A stretch of 35,026 nucleotides of DNA, from contig MVZQ01000010.1 in the NCBI GenBank assembly GCA_002068435.1, forward strand, positions 1 through 35,026. Direction: 5' to 3'. The number at the start of each line of letters is the position of its first letter. Position 1 is the first letter of the stretch. The stretch comes from Euryarchaeota archaeon ADurb.BinA087 (GTDB taxonomy: Archaea; Halobacteriota; Methanomicrobia; Methanomicrobiales; Methanospirillaceae). The position numbers were made by a program, and so were the translations under genes. This document shows positions 32,475 to 35,026 of the stretch, piece by piece. The notes under the pieces were generated by a model, which searched no databases, was not told the DNA's origin, and worked only from the letters and a program-made list of their open reading frames with translations.

Positions 32475-32902
32475 TGTTGCGCCTCCAGGCGTTCCAGTTT
32501 TTCAAGTGCTTTCACTACCCCGAATATGATGGCCTCTGGGCGGGGTGGACAACCTGGCACGTATACGTCCACCGGCAGTACCTGGTCGACAGGGCCCTCG
32601 AGATTGTAGGAATCGAAGAAGACACCACCCGACTGGCCACAGGTACCGATGCACATCACCACTTTCGGGTCCGCCATCTGTTCGTACACCCTTCGTGCAC
32701 GCGGCGCCATCTTCCGGGTGACCGGCCCGGTGACAAGAAGCACATCGGCATGCCGTGGTGAGCCCACGAGACGAATCCCAAACCGTTCCGGATCGTAACG
32801 GGGGGTAATCGTGGCCACGATCTCGATCTCGCACCCGTTGCAGGACCCGGTATTGAGGTGGAAGACCCAGAGCGAGCGGTTGAATGATGAGGGGATTTTC
32901 AT
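32471..32902 (-). CDS. mbhJ: Mbh [NiFe]-hydrogenase small subunit MbhJ
   Basis: The small subunit carries the 4Fe-4S cluster next to the Ni-Fe site. The 143-residue protein is related to NuoB/PSST and to EchC. The four likely cluster ligands are Cys21 and Cys24 (NTGSCNGCEIE), Cys88 (IGTCGQSGG) and Cys118 (VPGCPPRPEAI). The short length (no extra clusters) is typical of energy-converting group 4 enzymes. It overlaps mbhK by 4 bases and starts two bases after the mbhI stop. Confidence 0.95.
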   Translation of the reverse strand: MKIPSSFNRSLWVFHLNTGSCNGCEIEIVATITPRYDPERFGIRLVGSPRHADVLLVTGPVTRKMAPRARRVYEQMADPKVVMCIGTCGQSGGVFFDSYNLEGPVDQVLPVDVYVPGCPPRPEAIIFGVVKALEKLERLEAQQ

Positions 32903-32903
32903 G

Positions 32904-33254
32904 TCAGACCACCATCACGATGATGAGCAGGATACCTGCCACCCAGAACATCCAGAGGAGATAATCGGTCATAATCCCGGTATGAAGGGGTACGATCCTC
33001 TGGTAGTACCCCTTTATCCCTTCCGTGAATCCCCAGTAGAGGTTCCCTGCCCTGATGTGAACCTCACCCTTTGGGGGCTCGGCATTTCCTGATAGGTATG
33101 GCCGTGCCTGTTCGGTTCCTTTCTTGAATGCGGAGACGCCGGAACTCCAGAGGATCCAGGCGATGACAAGACCGATGATGATGGCAAGCACCCATAGGAC
33201 CGGGTCCCAGATCCCGAATCCGCTGGTAAGGGATGTTGCAGATACCATGATCAT
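32904..33254 (-). CDS. mbhI: Mbh hydrogenase membrane subunit MbhI
   Basis: A small membrane subunit that in Pyrococcus Mbh links the antiporter-like and hydrogenase modules. The 116-residue protein has one segment near the N-terminus (DPVLWVLAIIIGLVIAWILW), a middle stretch with YLSGNAEPPKGEVHIRAGNLYWGFTEGIKGYYQRI, and a C-terminal segment (LLWMFWVAGILLIIVMVV). The YLSGNAE/ANLYWGF-like middle matches MbhI as I remember it. It lies between mbhH (4-base overlap) and mbhJ. Confidence 0.85.
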   Translation of the reverse strand: MIMVSATSLTSGFGIWDPVLWVLAIIIGLVIAWILWSSGVSAFKKGTEQARPYLSGNAEPPKGEVHIRAGNLYWGFTEGIKGYYQRIVPLHTGIMTDYLLWMFWVAGILLIIVMVV

Positions 33255-34825
33255 GCACCTCCGAGCACTGCTGAAATGTATCCTGCCTGGTCGGTGAGCG
33301 CATGAGCAGCCGGGGTAATCAGGTTCTGGACAAAGAATTCCGGAAAGATCCCGGAGATGATCACTATCGCGGCAAGGATGGTCATCCCAATGAGCATCGT
33401 ATGCGGCGCCTCTCTTACCTGCTCATTCCCGGGAAGGGGAGGGCCCATGAAGACAGAATGGAACACTTTGACAAACGAGGCAAGGGTGAGGATGCTCACG
33501 ACCATTGCTATGACTGAGAGGATGGGACTGAAGGCAAACACGGACTCGTATATCAGGAATTTGGAGGCAAATCCGTTAAAGGGTGGTATCCCGGCAATGG
33601 CGAGCGCCCCGATGATAAAGAAGATCATCGTCCATTTCATCCGGTGGCCGAGACCTCCCATCCGGTTTAGATCGCTTGTCCCCACCTGGTAGATGATGGC
33701 GCCGGCCGTCAGGAACAGGAGGCCCTTATACATCGCATGGTTGAAGATGTGGAAGATCCCGCCCTCCATCGCAGTCATCCCGTAGGAGTTGAGGAGCGCC
33801 TGGTCGCCGAGGACGGCAAGTCCAACGCCAACTCCGAGGAGCATGTACCCGGTCTGGGAGACGGCATGGTAGGCCATCAGCCTCTTGATGTCCTTCTGGG
33901 GGATTGCCATCGTGACCCCTATGATCATCGAGAGGATCCCCAGGATGATGATCACCCACCCAATCGTCACGTAGTTGAGTGTGATGCCATACAGGGTGAA
34001 ACAGATCCGGAACAGCCCGTACAGGCTCGCCTGGCTTGCAACAACCAGCATTGCCGTAACCGCGGAGGGGGCCATCGAATAGGCATCGGGGGTCCAGAAA
34101 TGCATCGGGACCGCTCCGCATTTTGCTGCAAGGGCTGCGACAACCAGCACGAGAGCGAGTTTGTCAAGAGGGGTCCATTGGATCATGTCCGCAAGCATCG
34201 CCATGTTCAGGGCGTTGTACTGGCCATACAGGATGCCGATGGCGAAGAGGAAGAATATCCCGCCGATAGTACTGACGAGCAGGTATTTGAGCCCTGCCTC
34301 GACCGCCCTCCCGTTCTCGACCTTGTAGGCGACCAGCCCGGCCGATGCAAGCGAGGAGATCTCAAGGAAGACGAAGAAGTTAAAGAGGTCTCCGGTCGAG
34401 ACCATCCCGAGGACGGCACCGATCATCAGGAGGAAGATCGTGTAGTACGCTTCGAGCCCTGACCTCCTGGCATCGCTGGTGAGTGAGTAGAGAATAACGG
34501 CAAAACCGACCGTAACGGCAATGGTCACCATCAGGGCGCTCATTGCATCAAGGGTGAAAATGATCCGGATCGGTATTCCCCCGGAATCGGGGGGTATGGC
34601 AAGGGAGGCCTCTGACGCTCCAAAGACATAGATCAGTGTCCCTTCAGTGTATACAAGGAATGCAGTCAGGTACCCGATGAGGGTTGTCAGGGTCATCACG
34701 GCAAGGACCCAGAGTGCCCGTGTGTCCCGTGAGATCCTGCCGATCAAAGGGGAGAGGAATGCCCCGAGCAACGGGACGGCGATCAGCAGTGCCGGTGCAT
34801 TGGTCGTAATATATCCCGGGATCAT
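33251..34825 (-). CDS. mbhH: Mbh hydrogenase antiporter-like subunit MbhH (NuoN/MrpD-like)
   Basis: This 524-residue membrane protein with about fourteen segments should move protons or sodium when electrons flow through the hydrogenase. It is of the Mrp-antiporter D / NuoLMN family: LFNFFVFLEISSLASAGLVAYK with the key acidic residue, AKCGAVPMHFWTPDAYSMAPSAVTAMLV with Lys and the PDAY motif, and KRLMAYHAVSQTGYMLLGVG are its signatures. The ATG overlaps the mbhG stop by 4 bases and its stop overlaps mbhI. In Pyrococcus, MbhA-G form a sodium-linked antiporter module and MbhH belongs to the proton path; ion use here is unknown. Confidence 0.93.
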   Translation of the reverse strand: MIPGYITTNAPALLIAVPLLGAFLSPLIGRISRDTRALWVLAVMTLTTLIGYLTAFLVYTEGTLIYVFGASEASLAIPPDSGGIPIRIIFTLDAMSALMVTIAVTVGFAVILYSLTSDARRSGLEAYYTIFLLMIGAVLGMVSTGDLFNFFVFLEISSLASAGLVAYKVENGRAVEAGLKYLLVSTIGGIFFLFAIGILYGQYNALNMAMLADMIQWTPLDKLALVLVVAALAAKCGAVPMHFWTPDAYSMAPSAVTAMLVVASQASLYGLFRICFTLYGITLNYVTIGWVIIILGILSMIIGVTMAIPQKDIKRLMAYHAVSQTGYMLLGVGVGLAVLGDQALLNSYGMTAMEGGIFHIFNHAMYKGLLFLTAGAIIYQVGTSDLNRMGGLGHRMKWTMIFFIIGALAIAGIPPFNGFASKFLIYESVFAFSPILSVIAMVVSILTLASFVKVFHSVFMGPPLPGNEQVREAPHTMLIGMTILAAIVIISGIFPEFFVQNLITPAAHALTDQAGYISAVLGGA

Positions 34826-35026
34826 TCTTTCAGCTCCCTGATCTCATCGACATTCACAGTCCCGTACATCCGGTATATGACTACGGCAAACGAGAGCATC
34901 AGCGCCGTGGTCGCAACCCCGATCACGATCGAGGTGAGGGTCAGCGCCTGGGGGGTTGCCATCACCATGTTCTCAGATACTGCGTAGGTGTAGATCGGTG
35001 CGATCCCTCCCTCACGATATCCGAGG
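34822..35026 (-). CDS. mbhG: Mbh hydrogenase subunit MbhG (NuoK/MnhC-like), C-terminal part
   Basis: The frame enters from the end of the window and runs 67 codons to a TGA that overlaps the mbhH start by 4 bases (ATGA). It contains GIAPIYTYAVSENMV, then MATPQALTLTSIVIGVATTALMLSFAVVIY, which matches the PQAL.LT.IVI segment of MnhC/MbhG and NuoK, ending with a charged DEIRELKE tail. The product is one small membrane subunit of the antiporter module. The remaining module genes (mbhA-F equivalents) should lie beyond the window. Confidence 0.88.
   Translation of the reverse strand, partial: LGYREGGIAPIYTYAVSENMVMATPQALTLTSIVIGVATTALMLSFAVVIYRMYGTVNVDEIRELKE

Noticed and set aside
1-35026. CRISPR arrays, insertion sequences, prophage or defence islands
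   Set aside because: No regularly spaced repeats, transposase or integrase motifs, or known defence gene families were seen on either strand.

Overview
The window looks like the chromosome of a methanogenic archaeon, most likely a Methanomicrobiales species (Methanoregulaceae-like; inference from gene content, not from a marker gene). The main clues are archaeal TATA-type promoters, a tRNA without encoded CCA, the cobalt-early (anaerobic) corrin pathway, a DUF2121 protein typical of methanogens, and an Mbh-type membrane-bound [NiFe] hydrogenase. Base composition and codon use look uniform by eye. No insertion sequence, prophage, integrase or CRISPR array was seen.

Layout. (1) 1-5.8 kb, plus strand, DNA repair: the 3' part of mutS, then mutL with an endonuclease motif, a small secreted protein, a class II photolyase, and an overlapping MutY-like glycosylase that cannot hold the usual iron-sulfur cluster. 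(2) 5.87-17.6 kb, minus strand, tetrapyrroles: sirC-hemA-hemB-hemL-hemC-cobA, a 68-bp promoter gap, then cbiT-L-F-G-H-C-D-E, ending in an unannotated 59-residue membrane protein. Almost every junction overlaps. The set leads from glutamyl-tRNA to precorrin-2 and through most of the corrin ring steps, but hemD, cbiJ, a cobaltochelatase and cbiA are absent here. (3) 17.78 kb: tRNA-Gly(GCC). (4) 18-21.7 kb: an M24 peptidase, about 0.86 kb without a convincing gene, two small unknown proteins and DUF2121.

(5) 21.9-28.4 kb: single genes, many for membrane proteins: a NapH-like polyferredoxin, a cupin, a glycerophosphodiesterase, a DUF2238-like protein, an AI-2E family transporter, a WHy-domain lipoprotein, a bile-acid:sodium symporter family carrier and a DUF308/HdeD protein. 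(6) 28.6-35 kb: a hydrogenase maturation protease converging on the minus-strand mbhG(partial)-H-I-J-K-L-M-N genes, which encode a ferredoxin-linked, ion-pumping hydrogenase. The protease presumably trims the large subunit MbhL, whose C-terminal tail after the nickel-binding motif is still encoded.

How they fit together. The corrin cluster would supply cobamide for methyl transfer and the shared precorrin-2 branch point for coenzyme F430 and siroheme. The Mbh complex would couple hydrogen, ferredoxin and the ion gradient. No single dramatic new system stands out. The best leads are the cluster-less MutY-like enzyme, the CbiC that seems to lack the usual catalytic histidine, the missing hemD, the small membrane protein at the end of the cobalamin cluster, and a tandem repeat/palindrome in the cbiT promoter.
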